NCBI GenBank assembly: GCA_964035545.1
Contig: OZ037771.1
Span: forward strand, 3,895,128 to 3,959,127
Source: Bugula neritina
Taxonomy: Eukaryota; Bryozoa; Gymnolaemata; Cheilostomatida; Bugulidae
Reading direction: 5' to 3'
Length of the DNA stretch: 64,000 nt
The notes under the pieces are model-generated. The model was given only the letters and a program-made list of their open reading frames with translations. It did no database searches and was not told the DNA's origin. Both the position numbers and the translations under genes were made by a program. Positions within the stretch are counted from its first letter, which is position 1, and each line of letters begins with the position of its first letter. Below are positions 1-16,767 of the stretch, piece by piece.

Positions 1-1848
1 ATTATATTACTAGTTAACAGGCGTTAGAAGCTGCCCTCTGCGAGCAAGCAATTTCTCCCGCTATATAGTCAGATCATATTATTTACAAGTTTAATAGCAT
101 CTGTGATCCCACATCACTCTGTCCCCATTTTCAAACTTTTTAAAAGTTCCGAATGCACTTTTGTAAAATAACTGTTCTAAAACTATCTGTATCATATTTT
201 ATCAAGCGGTCTTTATATTTAGATGGTTGAACTTTAACTTACCTGGGTAAATATGTCTGTAAGTTAACATTCGTCTTCTTAGTTGAACACTGCATGATCC
301 GATCTTCATGCTAAGATTCCTGTCCGTGCAGTCACGCTCGAGTGAACTTCAGTCACGGATGGCGGCACGATAAAGCATATTTTAAATTGCTGGGGCCTGT
401 AAGGTTGTCAACTTATAACGTATTTGCAACTAAACGTTATAAATTAATTGAGACTTTACCAATATGCAGTAGTTAGAATGTAGAGTAAGACTAATGTAGA
501 GGCGTAGTTAGGCTCAAGTTTAAGTGTTACCAAAAGTTAGATAAAATAATGTTTACATGTTATATAACTCCTCTTTTTATAAAAGGCTGGTAAGTTTTTA
601 CAAATCTCACTCATTCACAACAATTTGTCTGTTTTAAATAAAAAATAATTTTGGTAAATACTTCCCTTTTTGGTTTATATATATAAATTTATACTAGTTA
701 GTATCTGCAACTAAATAAATTGTGAAGTCATTTTTGGCAACTTTCCAGTTTAACTTGAAATAAATTAAGCCTGTCAACTGCTATGAAACTTCTATAATCC
801 TATTTCCTCATATATATTTATATTATAATTTTACCATAAATCTATTGTGTAATTCTATTACATCTATGTTATAGGTTTGGTATTATTTTATAATTTATGA
901 TCATATCTATATTTTAATTTCATCATAATTTTATTGTGCAATTCTTTTATAATTCTATTGCAATTTTATCTCAACTCTACTTCGTAATTATATTAAATTA
1001 ATATTATATTTTCATCATATTTACAACTGGCTGAGTTATATTGCTGTCTTCATACATATCTGTTAGCATAGCAGCCTGAATGAGGTCACATACATGCGGT
1101 AGAATCAAATGCAAGATTGTATCAGCATATTTGACACGAATCAAAGTACAATGACACTGTTGTGCAGGTGATGTGAACCAGAACGCTAGTACAAAAAGTA
1201 ATAGAAGTCAACTCAAACTTTATCCCACAGCAAGTTAAAGTATAAGTTACTCAAGTAACTCTAGAGTTAAAATTTTTCTATAGTATAAGAAATTGACACA
1301 GCTGAGTAATGGCTTTTCTAGGGTTTATTGTACAACATTCTCTAACTTTGCTAAAACTTTAGCTTACTCCGATAAAGAGTGTTTCATGGAGCTCACGCAA
1401 ATACTGTAGATCTAGAAACTTAAAGTATAAAATAATCGATAGTAACGTTTCGATTTACTTGGTGTAAGTTTCATCATGATGTTAATGTCATTATTTCAAG
1501 AGAGCCACCAGTTTCAACCAGATGTACTCAAACAGATCCTGTCAAGGCAAACCTTACACTTCCTACTTTTGTGCATAAACAATCATAATTTTGTCATTGT
1601 GTAAAAATATAAATATTTATATACTCACATAAGCTCAATACACAGCCAGCGCATGGCCTATTAGACTTTCATTTTTGATTTTATCTAATGTTTTATTTAT
1701 AAGCATCAGTTTATAATGTTTTTTGTTTGGGTATTGATTTTTGAGTGAGTCAACAATTTTGATTTTTCGTATATAGTCTCAAACTTACATAAAGGCAGAC
1801 GTCCAACACACTATCACTTGTTTCAGACCATGTCTATGTGAATCAACA
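1..1848. other. A+T-rich 5' flank without a recognisable gene
   Basis: No convincing coding exon was found on either strand before the signal-peptide exon at 1849. The stretch is A+T-rich with scattered runs of T and ATAT. The promoter of the first pentraxin-PAN gene should lie in its last few hundred bases, but I see no motif that I can place with confidence. Confidence 0.5.
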
Positions 1849-4800
1849 ATGATTGTTCAAAATAATGCTTTACCATTTTGCAGTCTACTTCTAAGTTTTT
1901 ATTTTCTTCTAAATGCAGGTTAGTACATTTATTTCATATGAATGAATTTTCATAGTCATGAGGAGTAAAATGATACAATAAATTGATATTGCCCTGCATG
2001 GTTGTGCAAATATAAGAAATGTACTGTAAAATATAGTGCTATATTACGAAGTAGCCTTAATGAATTTTAGAATATTTTATTTTTGTGATTTCATTTTTAT
2101 AATATAGTATAAAAGGTTACTGCATTTAAAAAGCACATGATACTACTGCTACGTCATTATTAATAACATGCAGTATAATTATTGAAGCATGGTATAGGGC
2201 TATAAGAGCTTCAATAGCCCTTCCTGATTATTACACAATATTATGTTATTATTATTATATATTATATTATTATTATACTATTTTTTTGCTCCCAAAATTA
2301 AAACTGTGGCTGTAATTGGTAAGGATGATTGTAATTTATTAGTAGCATTACTTTTATATTTTGTTTGTTAATTATCTGTAATTCATAAAATGGAAGTAAA
2401 GAAATGTTATGGTATGTTATGTCTGTAGTAACTGTCTTAAGTAAAAAGTTATAAAAAGTTATACGATACATATAAACTTCTACAACTTTTTTAAAAACAT
2501 AGAAACAATTAAATAAAGCTCAAAATATCAAAAAAAACTTACCATGCAATTGTGGACTGCTGGTTAAAAACTCTTATATCAGAAATTATAACATGAGATT
2601 TCTTTATATCTATATGCAATTCTTTAAATACAAGTATTTAATTTTATTTGAAATGTATAGGTAGATAGTTTGAGTTGAGTTATATAACAACTATAACACA
2701 GTGATCTATTTTTCTAGATGCAAGCACCCTGCAACTACCTGTTTACCACCAGCATGCAGATGTCACCAGGTTTCTATACCAGAAGAACTTGCCTGCCATG
2801 TCAGAGTTTACTGGTTGTCTATGGTTGTCTGCTGCAGTTTTGGTGCCCAACAGATATAACCATATTTTCAGCATTTCTAGACAACGTAAATCCAATTCAC
2901 ATGTGACATAAGTACATTACATGCATGATGTTATTGTCATTTACCAATCTTTCACCAGCAGAAAAAAAGAGAAAAGCATCAAAATAAAAATTAAAATATT
3001 TAAGAATATTTATTTCATATGAATAAAATTTCATAGTCATGAGAAGTAAAGTTATACAATAAATTGATATTGGTTGCATGGTTGTGCAAATATAAGAAAT
3101 ATACTGTAAAATATAGTGCTATTACATAGCCCTAATGCATTTTAGAATATTTTATTTTTGTGATTTTATTTTTATAATAATATAGTATGAAAGGTTATTG
3201 CATTTAAAAAGCACATGATGCTATTGCCACGTCATTATAAATAAAATTCATTATAATTACTGAAGCATGGTATAGGGCTAGAGCTTTAATAGCCTTTCCT
3301 GATTATTTGAGAATATATTGTAGTGTTGTGATTACCCAGTAGCCTCCATGGTGTAATGGTAGCACACTTGCTTGCAAGCCAGAGGACTCGGGTTCGATTC
3401 CCAGTGGTGGCAATTATTTTACATATATTATTTCCATCAGATACAGCAATAAGACTACACTGAGAAATAATTTCCATGTTACCTAGTTTCTGTGATCATT
3501 TACTTACCTGTTTTAATATTTCAGCTGTCTATTTGATCCTTTATTCTAATTCCTGATATATTAGTACATTATACACTAATCAAGTCTTACAAAGTGTAAT
3601 AATTAGCTTTATGTTTTACTGTTTTCTAAAACTGCTAATAGTCAAGTACAAAATACTGTTTGATTTGCAGCCAACAGTAGAAATGAGTTCCTAATTGGAT
3701 TTGTCACAACTTCAACTAATATCTGGATTGTTTATGATATACAACATTCTGCTCATAATGTTGTCCACTTAGCGTCAACTGATGAAGTTGAAGGCTTTTT
3801 CACAAGATGGAACAAGCATTGCTTTGTTTGGAAGGCTGGTTCTGAGTTATTTGTAAGTGCCTAAGCTGCATTATACTGCTGTAGAAAGTTTGTGGCGGCA
3901 GTGTTTAAATTACTTTTTATATTTAGAATTTTATTCTATGATTGAAACTTAAACATGAAATCTTAAAAAATCGTCTTTGATCAAAATTGTAATTTAAAAT
4001 TGTAATTTAGTAAATGCAAAGCATGCATCCTTAATTTGATATGCTATTAAAAGCTGATTGGTCACAACCAATAAATTTTCTTCTCATGCAGACTATGAAT
4101 TATTTACATAATCTAACAATTCAAAAGCTTATGCAATCTAGTTTTGCTGCTGGGCTAACGTAACACAAATGGTAGAATTCTTCTGGCCATATGCAACTGA
4201 AGAGTTCAAACTTAAGCTGAGACACTTCTTCTGCACGTTATTCCAACTAAACTGTGAATACTTAAGTTAGAAATTTATTTAAACTGCTCTACATGTGGAT
4301 AAGCTTATAGGTGAATGGCTGACCAATTTACAGCTATGCTGCTTAGTATGTGTGACGATTTGGTTGCCTTTTTAGTGGTATACAGATGTTACAGTTCAAG
4401 GTCAACTAGAACTTTTTAGATCAGTTGCAATCTCTAGTAACTCGACCATCCGTGAAGGTGGAGCCTTGATAATGATGAATGACCAAGATGATTATTGTAA
4501 GTTATTACTTACCGAAAGATGTAAATGTATATATAAGAGTTATCACTACCTTCCAGATTCAATCAATGGCAACAGTGTCATTTTGATGAAACTACAACTC
4601 CTTAGATAATTCATTTGATTGGCCATTTACTAATAATATGGGAACATAATAGTTCAATGGCATATCTTTATTTATTTTTCACTGTATGCATCATATATAG
4701 TGCATGTTAATGATTACAAAGCTTTTAAAAATTCTCAAGATTCATAAAAAAACTGTCTCTGCAAAAAGTTTTTACAGTACAAAGTATTTCATTTGCGCTT

Positions 4801-5855
4801 TTAGTTGGAGGATTGGACGTGAACCAAATTATGCGCGGAAAGATCGCCTGGGTTAACATCTGGGACCGTGTTTTGAGTGAAGAGGAACTGGAGGAGTTGA
4901 GATGTAGAGATCAAGGGAATATTGTAAACTGGGAGACTCTAGAAGTCATGGAAGATGCAGAATTCTACTCTGAATACTTTCCCTGTAAAGGTCAGTCAGC
5001 CGAGGAAAGGTCAGCTAGTAATCTGGGTAGATGCACTAATTATACAACATGAAATTATGAGAGTTGAATAAAACTAACATGAGGGAAAGTGAAATGTTAT
5101 CTAGACTGGTAGCTGCGTGCAGAAAAACAACAAAACTTAACAAGAAAAGGAATTGAGTAAAAAAAACAGTGCATATTTTCAATTTAAACTGTTGACTAAA
5201 ATTTATTCATTTCTCAAAAGTCAGTATGTTGACATGCTGTAGAACTAGAACTGTAGAGTTGTTGAATGTGCATGCATTTGTGTATCTGAAAAAAAGAAAA
5301 TTTTTATTTTTACAGCATTTTTATTATTATTTTTTTATTTTAGCAAATGATTATTAAAAGTTTTTAAAGCTATATTTGATATAAATTGAAGTTATGTGTT
5401 TCTTGAGTGGTTTTTAGAGCATACAGTTTGAAACATTACCACACTTCAGGGGCTGTTTTAAACTCTCTCTTTGAACAGTCAGTAAGTAAGTTCAAGAACT
5501 GAGTCTATCATACAAACTGCTGAATCACATTCAATGCTAAATCATTTTATTACCAGATAGTGAACTGGAGCCGACAGTTAAAGTACACGAGCCACGCAAC
5601 CAGCAAATGATCTTCTGCAAGATTCCTGAATTCCGATTGGTCAACCATGTCCAATCGACAATATCAGTGGTGTCTTCAACTGCGTGTATTACAAGGTGTG
5701 TCAAAGACATAAACTGCTACTCAGTAAACTACCAGGTGTCAACAGGTGTTTGTGAAATCAATGATGCCACAGATCTAGAATATGGAGAAGATCTAGTTAC
5801 AGGAAATGATGTCATTGGGTTTGAACACTTCACTTCGAGAGAATGTAATGGTTGA
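1849..5855 (+). CDS. Secreted pentraxin-PAN domain protein, copy 1
   Basis: Six exons: 1849-1918, 2718-2885, 3671-3852, 4376-4496, 4805-4990, 5557-5855; 341 aa. All junctions are GT-AG with phases 1,1,0,1,1. Exon 1 is a hydrophobic signal peptide (start MIVQNNALPF). Exons 2-5 form a pentraxin domain: the two disulfide cysteines (FTGCLW and KHCFVW), a calcium-loop DQD at the end of exon 4, then WVNIWD and a C-terminal NW, in the same order as C-reactive protein. Exon 6 is a cysteine-rich PAN/apple-like module (CITRCVKDINCYSVNYQ). The likely role is a soluble, calcium-dependent pattern-recognition lectin. That role is known for pentraxins and inferred here. The first calcium-loop Asp is replaced (RNEFL instead of DNE). 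It is the first of three tandem paralogues. The start is the only ATG in frame with the hydrophobic leader. Confidence 0.88.
1927..2232 (+). repeat. Direct repeat copy 1 (about 306 bp, intron 1)
   Basis: Begins with ATTTATTTCATATGAAT and ends with TTCCTGATTATT. It matches 3008-3307 along its length with small indels and substitutions. It starts eight bases after the signal-peptide exon and has no coding potential. Confidence 0.85.
3008..3307 (+). repeat. Direct repeat copy 2 (about 300 bp, intron 2)
   Basis: Second copy of the 1927-2232 repeat in the same orientation, about 1.08 kb downstream. Together the two copies bracket exon 2 (2718-2885) of the first pentraxin-PAN gene. A tRNA-derived SINE follows directly. 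Confidence 0.85.
3342..3412 (+). mobile_element. tRNA-derived SINE head, best-preserved copy
   Basis: This 71-nt block has an acceptor stem (GCCTCCA / TGGTGGC, one mismatch), a D-arm GTGT/GCAC around AATGGTA, a near-consensus internal A box (TGGTGTAATGG) and a perfect B box (GGTTCGATTCC). The anticodon loop appears to be six bases (TTGCAA), and its stem and the T-stem are imperfect, so it is unlikely to be a working tRNA. Related blocks at 8507-8577 and 34624-34664 share the upstream context CCCAG, which indicates a dispersed SINE family. An unusual tRNA gene is the less likely alternative. Confidence 0.6.
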
Positions 5856-7188
5856 TTTAACTTAGCTGTGCCAGTTTTTCTAAATAGCACAAATTTAGAT
5901 GCATGGATTGTTTGTGTTTACTTGCATGTAATGCAAGAATATTTAGTGACAATTTTTTTGTTAGGTTTAATTATTATAAAAGATTGCAAATCCTATTTTA
6001 AAAAAAACATGTGTTGTGTTTTTAAAGTGTATACATAAAAAAATGTAATTTTTCATTAATATAAACATGCTAATCACTTGTTTAAAAAAATACAATATGT
6101 ATATTATTAGCTCACCTACACTATATATTCTGCATTGAAACTCTGACTGCACAGCTTGGCAATGCAAAGTGGATAAAACAAGTATCTTTTAACTAAAGCA
6201 GTTGAGGGACACATTTCGAAGTCGTTATATTTAAATATTTTCCACAATGTAAATATGACTATTCAATAGACCTATATTTTGGGTACAGAGAAAAAAATTG
6301 TTTTAAATGAAAAATTAGTTCCATTTAAGTGCATAATAATTGGGAAAAAACTTGAAGTTTCTTAAAAGATTTCGCTATCTAAAGTACGTATTGTAATATA
6401 ATACAGTGCAATATAATATAACATAATATAATATAATATAATATAATATAATTATAATAAATTTAATGAAACAAATTTTGCAAATTGTTATAGCATCTTG
6501 CATATTAATAATACAATGGTTTTAAAAGCCAATATGTTTTTAAATATAGTATGTCTACATTAACTTTTGTACAATTGGAAATACAGATTTTCTTCTCAAC
6601 ATGTATTTTAATTTTATCTTTACAAGTTCAATAAACTCTCAGACCATTGCTATATTAGCTAATTGCTAACTGCAAGTTAAAAGAAATCTCTTATATTTAT
6701 AGGCAATGAATATTTATACAATTCTGATAAAGAATTTATAAAATGATTTTGTATAATACAATTTGTAAGTTTAAACCAATAGTATATAATTATCATTTAA
6801 CAAAATATTGGCAGTTTTTAAAATGATATTTTAATTGATTTTGTTACAGTTATCTGCAGTTCAATTTAGATAAAATATTATGCACAGTGCTTGGTAACTA
6901 ATTCAACACTAGAAGTTGCTAGGAGAATAAAATAAGGAAGTTTGGTGTTTGTATACTGCACAGTTACACAAACACCAGAATAAACATGCAGTACTTTCAT
7001 CCCTTTGTGTAACAAAATTAAATTTAAAAGTATCAGAAATCAGTTTCATGTTTCTGTTGATATCTGAACAAAAAACATGTCAAAAATCATTACAGCTTAA
7101 AATCTAAAGTACAAGTGTTAAATATCCAAAATTTAGATGTTTCAAGGCTTTCACGTAATGAGATTGTGAGAGTGTATTTTAATGAATA
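5856..7188. other. Spacer between pentraxin-PAN copies 1 and 2
   Basis: No gene seen. It is A+T-rich and contains a short (ATAAT)n-type tract near 6400-6450. The last few hundred bases should hold the promoter of copy 2. Confidence 0.5.
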
Positions 7189-10100
7189 ATGGCGAACAAG
7201 TATGCTAATTTGATGATTATATGTTTCATGATAATCTCAATAAAATCAGGTGAGTAAAACAAAAATCTATTCTGCTAAGAATTGCAAAGTTACGTTTTTA
7301 TAAAACTGAAAGATAATATGACTATAAACTAAGTCTAGTAAAACTAATACCGTAACTTATAAATATTTAGAATATAATCCAATATTTACTGATAAATTAT
7401 ATTACATACAGTGTGCTATAATTGTTATTTATTTGTTATAAGGGGTGCTGATGAAATTATATTTGTGTACTAAATAAATTAAAAAGAGAAAGTACAAAAG
7501 CTACATTTATTTTTAATGTAATACCTTAAAAAAATAAACTCAGATACATTGTCTTATACTTCAGTTAAAATTTTTTGGATATTTTAATTTATTTTAAAGA
7601 CCTTCGGTTGCTAATTGTTTTTATGTAATATCACTAAAGATTCTGAGTGTATAACTTTTATTATATTTATATCAAAAAGATACAATTCATAGTACTATAT
7701 AGATAAAAATTGTCTTCCAAACTCAATACAGAAGAGTATATAATATTCTAATTATAACTTTTTGGGAATTTTGGTTTTTCTAAATTGTATAAAATATATT
7801 TTTAGCATAGTTTGAAAAAATAATTAATTTTCTTTTTAGCAAGCCAAGCATCACATATTTTACATAAAACTTTTTTCTAATACTTATAAAAGTCAGATTA
7901 TAAAACTAATATAATAATATAATTCAGTATAATATCATGTACAATGCAATGTAATTATTATAATATGGTGTATGATGTCGGAATGCAATGCAATAATATG
8001 CATTGTAGTATATTGAAAAGCAACATAATGCAATGTGATAAATGCAATGTGTTGTAATGTAATATAATGTAATGTAATATAACGCAGGATAATGCAATAG
8101 GCTATAGTATAATGAAATTTAATATATAATGAAATGTAATAGGACGTAGTACAATTCGATGTAGTATATAATGAATTGTAGCATAACGCACTATAATACA
8201 ATGAAATATAACACAATGCAATATATTACATACAATTATTACATAATTATATAGTTGCAGGCTTGGCAGAGTCTAAACTGCCTGTCTATCATCAACAACG
8301 AACAGATTCAAAGTTTCTTTACCAAAAGAACCTGCCGCCTCTTTCTGAACTCACCTTCTGCTTCTGGTACTCATCTGGGTACCACAGACCTAACACTACT
8401 GAGCATTTTGTGAGCATTTCTACTGAATGTAAGTAACCCTCTACTAGTCAGTGAAAATAACAATTCTATGGTTATATAGTTTGCGTGGTGTTGCGATGTC
8501 CCAGTCGCCCCCTATAATGTAATGTTTAGCACCCTGGCTTGTAAGTCTGAAAACTGGGGTTTAATTTTGTGGAGGCAGAAAGTTTTACAGCTTGCTTTAT
8601 GTATAGGTGTCAAAGAAGTAGGCTTATAAATAAGCTTTTTACTGTGCCAATAGGTCAATTGAACTAGTGAAGTTGTTTGTTTGTTTGTTTTTATTTTGTC
8701 ATAGTCGGGGGAAAAAATTAATTGAGAAAAAAAAAAAAATAAACAAAATGACAGGGCCTATGGCGCAATAGCACTGTAGCTAGTGGTTTACATGTAGTTT
8801 TGAAAACCTAAAGGATCAACATATAGACTATAGTTTAGTAGAAATTTCAAGGTTTTTAGTTTTGTAGGAAGTAATTGTTAGTTTTTTTATGCTGAAATTT
8901 AGGCTACAATCTGCTAATCGGCCAATCTGGGGTGGCCTATGCAAAAATTGTACACAATGACCCTCAACTTTGTGCTGCTTCTAGCGATTCCTTAGATATG
9001 CATGTATAACTTATAGAACTGGTGATATAGCAGATTATATTTCATGTTATGCCTATGCTGTTTTCTTAGTTCTCATTTACATCTATTAATTATTATTTAT
9101 AACCATCAATTTTATTATTTTAATTGATTATTTAGTTATTGATGATCAAGTAACATTATTTGTGGCACTTAAAACGACCATTTTGTATGAAATAAGTTGA
9201 TGCATTCATTACAATGAAATATTATTGTAGACCATGACAATGAGTTAATCTTAGGAGTTAGTTATGATAGTGGTGGAGGGTCTCTCTATATCCTTCTCTA
9301 TCTCCAAGGAACTGGGTACTTGTTTTTTCCATTTCCAAAGGAGGATTACTTTGATGTGTTTGTGATTCGCCATCAACACTGCTTTACTTACACTCCGGGA
9401 ATATTTTCCGTGAGTTTTAAGCAGCTTTGTCATCAAATTGTAGTTACTTTTAAAAAGAAAATCGTGTGCCTGTAACTGCCAGTTTTGAGCATAATTTATG
9501 TCATTACTTATAATACTGAGAAAAGCCTGCAATGGTGGCGGTAATAATAAAACACATTACTTTTGTGAAATCTTGTTTCTTCTAAAATATAAAATAGCTG
9601 TTCCGCTTCCACAAGTGAAAGGATAGAGTTTCTAAATAGAATATCAAGCTGTGTGTTGTCAAAATTCAGTTACACTTAGCTTATACATCAATAGACCACA
9701 CTAAGCCTAGTTAACAGTTATACTGGGTTCTTCGCAAAACTCAATTTTGAAGACTCACACGCTTCATAGTATTTTATTGATATGTTTGTAAATATTAATT
9801 GTGTAACACAAATCTTTATACCACATTTACTGAGTTTTAAATCTTGCATAGTAATACGTACCATAGCTCGTATTCAATTTATAAAAAATGTCACTGTCAT
9901 CCACTATACGTATTATAAAAATTATAGCACAATTAAATTGATGTTTTCTAAGAAATAAAATACAACTTTGCTGTTGAAAGCTTAGGTTTTGGAGCTAAAA
10001 ATGTACCTTTATTTAGCATATTACAGTTACAAAAAATAGATAAAACAACTCCAAGAGTGGTAGCTCCATTATTTTATGCTATACTCATGTAACACGCTAA

Positions 10101-11571
10101 TATTGTAGTGGTACACGGATACAAATAAGCCTGGACAGCTTCAATTACGAGGAACACATCAAGCTGCATATGTAAGTGCAACTGTTAGAGGAAACGGAGC
10201 TTTAATACTCATGCATGACCAAGATGACTTCTGTAGGTGCCTCAGGCTTTGTTTCATTTCGTTAATAATTATTTTACGAAAACCAATGGTGAAAGGTGAA
10301 AAAGGACCAATGGTGACCAATGGTGACCAATGGTTTGTAGACTAATTAAAAGCATCAAACTAAACTATATATTTGAAATTCATTATTTAAATTTTTTTTC
10401 AAATTTAGCTTAGAGAAAAAAAGTCCGGTAGCCAAGTGATGTTGCAACATTTGAGTGGAACTGCTAGTGCAGTTACCACTAGTAATGTTTGTGGAAACTT
10501 GTTTGAAAACGATCTGTACACTAAGAAGACCATAAATGCTCTCATGCGCTCACGCAAGTTTATAGTTGCCATCCCTGTAAGAAAACCCCTGATGGAAGGG
10601 TTCTTTATTAAATCGGGCTAAGGACTTATTTAGACGGGACACAAGAGCAATTATGGCTGGATGTTCTTTCTAACATCACCAATGGCCTTTGTCTGGGCTG
10701 GAACCCATGACTTCGTGTTTACTAGGCAAACGCTCTAACCCCTAGACCACGTCGGCTCCCAAGAAGATCATAAATACAAGCTTTGATAAAATTAAAAAAA
10801 ATTTAAACTTTTTCTTTACAAAATATTTATCTCCATTGTATTTTTCTGTAGAAAATAAACATGGCTATAGGCTTGTCTTTAAAAGTTGTGCTTTTGCTCT
10901 TTCAAAGTTGGAGGCTTAGATACAGAGCAGATGAGTACAGGGAAAATAAGCTGGGTAAACCTGTGGGATCGAGCATTAACCAATCAGGAGTTAGAAAGTC
11001 TTGACTGCAGGGCTAGTGGGAATGTTGTCAATTGGAATACATTACAGCACATGGGGAATATTTTCTTCTTCTATGAGGATTTTCCGTGTATAGGTAATAT
11101 GTTGCAATATTTTAAATAAAAGTTTAAAACTGTGAGTCATGACAGAGTTTGTCAAATTATATAATATTGACTATTGGTACCACATAATATAGTAATAGCA
11201 TTGCAGCAATCATTCCACAATATGATAGAATACAACTTTTATTATACATAAAATATTCTTCTTTTATAGATGGCGGTCCAAAATTAATAGAAAAGAGTTT
11301 TGAAGTCAAACGACAAATCATGATGCTGTGTAAACTTGTTGACAGCCGGTTGGTCAACCACATCCAATCAACGGCCTCCGTGTCATCATCTATTGAGTGT
11401 GTTAAGAAATGTGTCAAACTAATGAATTGCTACTCAGTAAACTATCAGGTGTCAGCAGGTGTTTGTGAATTAAATGATGTCACAGATGTAGAATATGGGG
11501 AAGATCTAGTTACAGGAAGTGATGTCATTGGGTTTGAACACTTCACTTCGAGAGAATGTAATGGTTTCTAA
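7189..11571 (+). CDS. Secreted pentraxin-PAN domain protein, copy 2
   Basis: Six exons: 7189-7249, 8261-8428, 9231-9409, 10109-10232, 10908-11093, 11270-11571; 339 aa, with the same phases as its neighbours. Exon 1 is a signal peptide (MANKYANLMIICFMII). The pentraxin domain has cysteines at LTFCFWY and QHCFTY, a vertebrate-like calcium motif DNELILG in exon 3, DQD in exon 4 and WVNLWD in exon 5. It is the only copy of the three that keeps the Asp-Asn pair matching the calcium ligands of C-reactive protein. Exon 6 is the PAN-like module ending SRECNGF. The body is the most divergent of the three copies, while the last part of exon 6 is almost identical to the others. AATAAA at about 11573 directly follows the stop codon. 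Confidence 0.88.
7920..8235. repeat. Cryptically simple TAATGCAATGTAATA-type tract
   Basis: Intron 1 of pentraxin-PAN copy 2 holds about 300 bp of scrambled TAATG, CAATG and TAATA words without a fixed period. It produces a spurious open frame on the minus strand. I regard it as degenerate simple sequence. Confidence 0.6.
8507..8577 (+). mobile_element. Decayed tRNA-derived SINE copy
   Basis: This is another 71-nt block aligned with 3342-3412: it starts GCCCCC after CCCAGTC, has the anticodon region CTTGTAAG, and ends TGGAGGCA. The A and B boxes are degraded (GGGTTTAATTTT for GGTTCGATTCC). It lies in intron 2 of pentraxin-PAN copy 2. Confidence 0.5.
10420..10765 (-). mobile_element. Second tRNA-headed SINE-like element, antisense
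   Basis: On the minus strand, 10760 down to about 10690 reads as a tRNA-like head. It starts GGGAGCCGACGTGG, has an A box (TGGTCTAGGGG), an anticodon-type loop CTAGTAA, and a B-box-like GGGTTCCAGCCC. The non-tRNA body would continue to about 10420. The head differs clearly from the 3342 family. It sits in intron 4 of pentraxin-PAN copy 2, antisense to the gene. The body limits are approximate. Confidence 0.5.
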
Positions 11572-12994
11572 ATAAAATAACCGTATTAAAAATAACTTAC
11601 AATTTAGCTTTAAAGCAGACAATGGTATATAGGCCTTTAAAGAACAAACGGTTTGTCTTAATTATACTTTCTAAATTTGCTTGTTTTTCTTGGGGTAAAA
11701 AAGTGTTGAAAAAAATAAAACATTAATTATTTGCTTTTAATATAAATGTATATGGTGAAAAGATAATACATTGAATAGTTGATTAGGCAAGTACACTGTG
11801 TTATTGATCATTGTTTATTGAAACCATTTTCACAAGTAAAATTAATAATTTTATTAATCATATTGGCCGGCAGTGAATATGGAATCAAAGTAATAAATGG
11901 GTTCATGGAAATTTTAAAAAATGGTAAATTTATAAAATACATCTAGTTGAACTCATAAAAATTGTTCTGATACAGAATGAAAATATAAAGATAAAAGTGC
12001 TATTTTGTTTCTTTGCATGGCTAAATTTCGAATTTTTTATCTCTATATAAATTTCCCATAATCAGTATAATCAAGATAAGATTGTGTGTAGTCATGTGAT
12101 CATTCAAATCACTTGCATATTTCATATTGCACTCCATCATGTTTTTCTAAATTGTACTTTTTTGTCAGTATATATATATATAATTTATGTATATATAATA
12201 TATGTGTGTGTATAGAATACATAATATGTATACAATATCCCACTACTCAAACAGGACAAATCGGATATAGGTGGAGAGAGCACTGGGAGAGAGGTGTATA
12301 CAATATATTATGTGTAGCTTATAATATATTGTATATAAAATATAATATACAATATGTACAAAATATTTGTATATAATATATATGTATACAATATATATAA
12401 TCTATATGTGTATATAATAAAAATATAATTACATATAAGTGTCAACTTAATTAAGCATTACATCACATCATGGATTTGGCTTAATATTTTTAACAAATTA
12501 AGTTGAGTGTGAAAGTTTCAACATTTTCTGCAACAAGATAGGTTCAACAGTTCTCATTATAACTTTTATGAAATACAATACTATTGATGTTTATTGGAAA
12601 GTGTGGCATTTATGCTAAACCAGCAGCTTATTTAACATTAATATATCTGAAAATCAGGGAAATTGCATTGATTGAATAAAGCAAATAATTGTTAGGCTAA
12701 AAGTCTCAATAGGATATTATCCTATTGAGATTTTTAGCCTAACAATTATTCAATCAATGCAATTTCCTGATTCTCTGATATATTAATGTTAAATAAGCTG
12801 CTGATTTCACATATTATATTAGCAATTGCAATATTATTGAAATCCGTGCTATTTAAAAGATAGTCAACAAATATGAAGAGCTAAATGGTCAAACAAACAA
12901 ATGTATTAGTTAAATATACAATAACATATTCGTATAAAGTATAGCATAGTTGCATTTGCTGTTTTAGCTCTTATAGCTGCAATGAAACGACAGA
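11572..12994. other. Spacer between pentraxin-PAN copies 2 and 3
   Basis: No gene seen. It contains AATAAA motifs just after copy 2, an AT/TATG-rich microsatellite region at about 12165-12420, and the foldback element at 12621-12803. Confidence 0.5.
12621..12803. mobile_element. Foldback palindrome (MITE-like), about 183 bp
   Basis: The two halves are near-perfect inverted copies of each other with essentially no loop. The left arm starts CAGCAGCTTATTTAACATTA, the right arm ends with its reverse complement, and the centre is near 12714-12721 (GGATATTATCC). The left arm has a small extra block (about AAGCAAAT) absent from the right arm. I found no clear target-site duplication. It could be a miniature foldback transposon or a recent palindromic duplication. 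Confidence 0.65.

Positions 12995-16767
<3,773 letters not shown>

Noticed and set aside
3342-3412. Functional tRNA gene (Ala, Cys or Thr-like)
   Set aside because: The anticodon loop is six bases in the best fold, the anticodon stem and T-stem have mismatches, and related decayed copies occur elsewhere in the window; a SINE head explains it better.
8880-9010. Repeat shared with 60560-60700
   Set aside because: A few words match (for example GTGCTG.TTCTAGC), but the alignment is short and patchy; not enough to call a repeat family by eye.
10436-10621. 61-aa plus-strand open frame
   Set aside because: It lies inside the antisense SINE-like element in an intron and has no coding features.
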